DNA from: Deinococcus sp. YIM 77859
GTDB lineage: Bacteria; Deinococcota; Deinococci; Deinococcales; Deinococcaceae
Length of the DNA stretch: 64,000 nt
Reading direction: 5' to 3'
NCBI RefSeq assembly: GCF_000745175.1
Contig: NZ_JQNI01000002.1
Location: 1,460,001-1,524,000, forward strand
Shown: positions 62,545 through 64,000 of the stretch, piece by piece
Layout of the letters: each line of letters begins with the position of its first letter
How positions within the stretch are numbered: position 1 is the first letter of the stretch
Notes under the pieces: model-generated
What the model was told of the DNA's origin: nothing
The model's input: only the letters and a program-made list of their open reading frames with translations
Database searches by the model: none
Made by a program: the position numbers and the translations under genes

Positions 62545-63789
62545 TCACTGCCAGCGTTCCCGCCGCTCCCCGGTTTCCCCCAGCAGCAAGGGGCGCACTT
62601 CTCCAATCAGGTACAGGCTGCCGCAGACGAGAGCTATGCCGCCGGGCGGCAACAGCTCCAAGGCTGACGCGGGTGTGTCGGTGAGCCGTACGGGTAGCCC
62701 GACAAACTGCGGCGCGAGCTCGGCGGGGGCTGCGGCACGGGGGCTCAGCACAGCGCGCGTGAGGATCACCTCCGAAGCGAGCGGACGTAACAGCTCCGCC
62801 ACCCCTGCTACGTCCTTGTCCGCCCCTGCACCAAAGACCACCGGCAACCGTTCTACCCCCAGCGCGCGCAGAGACTCTCCCAGGGCCGCGGCCCCGTCTG
62901 GGTTGTGTGCCCCGTCCAGCAGCAGACGCCCGCCCCGCCAGGGCAGAACCTCCAGTCGGCCCGGCCAGCGCGTTGCGGCCGTGCCGGTCTGGATAGCCGC
63001 TTCGTCAACCCCCAAGCGGGCGGCAGCCGCGGCAGCCAAGGCGGCATTCCTTGCCCCGTGAGGCCCCAAAAGGGGGGTGTCAAAGGTCAGGACCGTATGC
63101 GGCAACCGGAGCTGTACCGCCCAACCCTCCCAACCCCGAGGCCTAGCCTCCACCTGTATGTCCCGCCCCAGGGCCCACAGGTCCGCACCCTGCGTCTCCA
63201 AAAGAGGCAAGAGGTCCGCTGTGACCCCGGTCACGGCCGGCTGGCCGGCTCGCAGGATGCCCGCTTTCTCACGCGCAATCGCAGCCCGCGTCTCCCCCAG
63301 AATCTCGGTATGGTCCAGCGCGACGTTGGTGATGACACTCAGCGCAGGATCAAGGGCATTGGTGGCGTCCAAGCGGCCGCCTAGCCCGACCTCCATCACA
63401 GCGGTGGTGACGCCCGCCCGGGCGAACAGCAGGCAGCCCAGCGCCGTCACAATTTCGAAAAAGGAGGCCTCGGCCGCCTCTGCCTGCGGCCGCAAACGCG
63501 CCAACGCGTCCAGGATTTCCTCCTCTGGGCGTTCCTGTCCGTCCACCACAAACCGCTCTGAGAAGCGCGTCAGATGCGGACTGGTGAAAAGACCCGTGCG
63601 CTCACCCGACGCACCGAGGATGGCAGCCAGCGTCGCCGCCGTGCTGCCCTTCCCGTTCGTGCCACCAACAAGTACCGTTCGGAAGTTCTGCTGCGGATGA
63701 CCTAGGCGCGAAAGGAGGGCCCGCACCCGCGTCAACCCCGGGTGAACGCCGAAACGCTGCCGAGTAAAGAGCCAATCCAAATCGCTCAC
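62545..63789 (-). CDS. folC: Folylpolyglutamate synthase/dihydrofolate synthase FolC
   Basis: 414 aa. P-loop LVGGTNGKGSTAATLAAIL, then FTSPHLTRFSERF, VMEVGLGGRLDATNAL and C-terminal LLLDGAHNPDGAAAL. GTG start at 63789 (MSDLDWLF) supported by TATGCT six bases upstream. Adds glutamate to folates; the bifunctional form also makes dihydrofolate. Confidence 0.96.
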   Translation of the reverse strand: MSDLDWLFTRQRFGVHPGLTRVRALLSRLGHPQQNFRTVLVGGTNGKGSTAATLAAILGASGERTGLFTSPHLTRFSERFVVDGQERPEEEILDALARLRPQAEAAEASFFEIVTALGCLLFARAGVTTAVMEVGLGGRLDATNALDPALSVITNVALDHTEILGETRAAIAREKAGILRAGQPAVTGVTADLLPLLETQGADLWALGRDIQVEARPRGWEGWAVQLRLPHTVLTFDTPLLGPHGARNAALAAAAAARLGVDEAAIQTGTAATRWPGRLEVLPWRGGRLLLDGAHNPDGAAALGESLRALGVERLPVVFGAGADKDVAGVAELLRPLASEVILTRAVLSPRAAAPAELAPQFVGLPVRLTDTPASALELLPPGGIALVCGSLYLIGEVRPLLLGETGERRERWQ

Positions 63790-63795
63790 GTAAGC

Positions 63796-63801
63796 AGCAT
63801 A
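63796..63801 (-). promoter_or_regulatory. -10 box, leaderless promoter of folC
   Basis: TATGCT on the minus strand, six bases before the GTG at 63789. Confidence 0.6.
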
Positions 63802-63834
63802 GGTGAGCAGGCCGGGAACAGCGTGGCCCCCTCC

Positions 63835-64000
63835 TCAGCTTTCCGGCGTGAAGTACGCTTCCAGGGTGGGCACGATCTGCTTCTTGCGGCTGATCCGGTG
63901 CCCCAGGTCCGCCCGGCCATGCTCTACCGTCACCCCGAATGCCTCGCGCAGGACCTTCTCCTCGGTGGCGGAGAGCACCAGCGTGACGTTTGTCTCGTTC
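63835..64000 (-). CDS. C-terminal end of an unidentified protein, cut by the window edge
   Basis: Open frame from the edge to a TGA at 63835-63837, encoding ~54 residues ending GHRISRKKQIVPTLEAYFTP ES, with SATEEKVLREAFGVTVEHG before. Protein-like composition, no family recognised. The start lies beyond 64000. Confidence 0.6.
   Translation of the reverse strand, partial: NETNVTLVLSATEEKVLREAFGVTVEHGRADLGHRISRKKQIVPTLEAYFTPES

Overview
The window is high-GC chromosomal DNA that almost certainly comes from a Deinococcus. The clearest marker is a 129-aa XRE-type regulator at 61591-61980 (-) that I recognise as DdrO, the radiation/desiccation response repressor of Deinococcus. Other pointers are an N-acylamino acid racemase followed by a GNAT enzyme, a PIG-L deacetylase of the bacillithiol type, and many genes whose start codon lies only 6-7 bases after a TANNNT -10 box (leaderless mRNAs, common in Deinococcus). 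I cannot fix the species.

Layout. 1-10.7 kb: racemase tail plus GNAT, a secreted DUF4384 protein, tRNA-Gln, a DEAH helicase, a ferredoxin-like protein, a hydrolase, DUF454, XdhC and an ABC-2 exporter. 10.8-19 kb: a TPR-GGDEF protein, aldo/keto reductase, SDR, minE-minD, rimO, and a nitronate-monooxygenase-like enzyme. 19-30 kb: prepilin peptidase, a queuosine-related pair (DUF165 transporter plus a frameshifted QueF-like gene), PIG-L deacetylase, DUF4142, M20 and S9 peptidases, an RG-repeat protein and a lone NMT1-type binding protein. 30-45 kb: a DUF2795 tandem protein, a short RecQ, CorA, a RIO kinase, an aldolase-psuK-psuG set, dctA with a divergent citrate-type two-component system, lpd and a phosphohexomutase.

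45-58.8 kb is a surface polysaccharide locus. It holds tRNA-Glu, rfbB, an O-antigen-ligase-like gene with a coupled membrane protein, and a long minus-strand operon (manC, Wzc-type tyrosine kinase, WbaP-type sugar transferase, Wzx, GT4, Wzy, GT4), with a sugar nucleotidylyltransferase divergent from manC. Successive genes of the operon's distal part overlap by four bases. The middle of the operon (about 49.4-53.9 kb) is much richer in A+T than everything around it, as expected for an exchanged serotype cassette; the composition changes inside the sugar transferase gene.

58.9-64 kb: yceD, moaC, a bactofilin-like membrane protein, ddrO with a RDRM-like operator on its promoter, a divergent 83-aa gene, folC, and the end of an unidentified gene.

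Most genes are ordinary housekeeping. The most unusual items are: the uniform leaderless promoter geometry; PcrA/UvrD-like C-terminal modules on two unrelated helicases; the 99-bp repeat RG protein; the QueF-like gene broken at a homopolymer with a 17-bp stem beside it; a possible auto-operator on the psuK promoter; and several small coupled ORFs.
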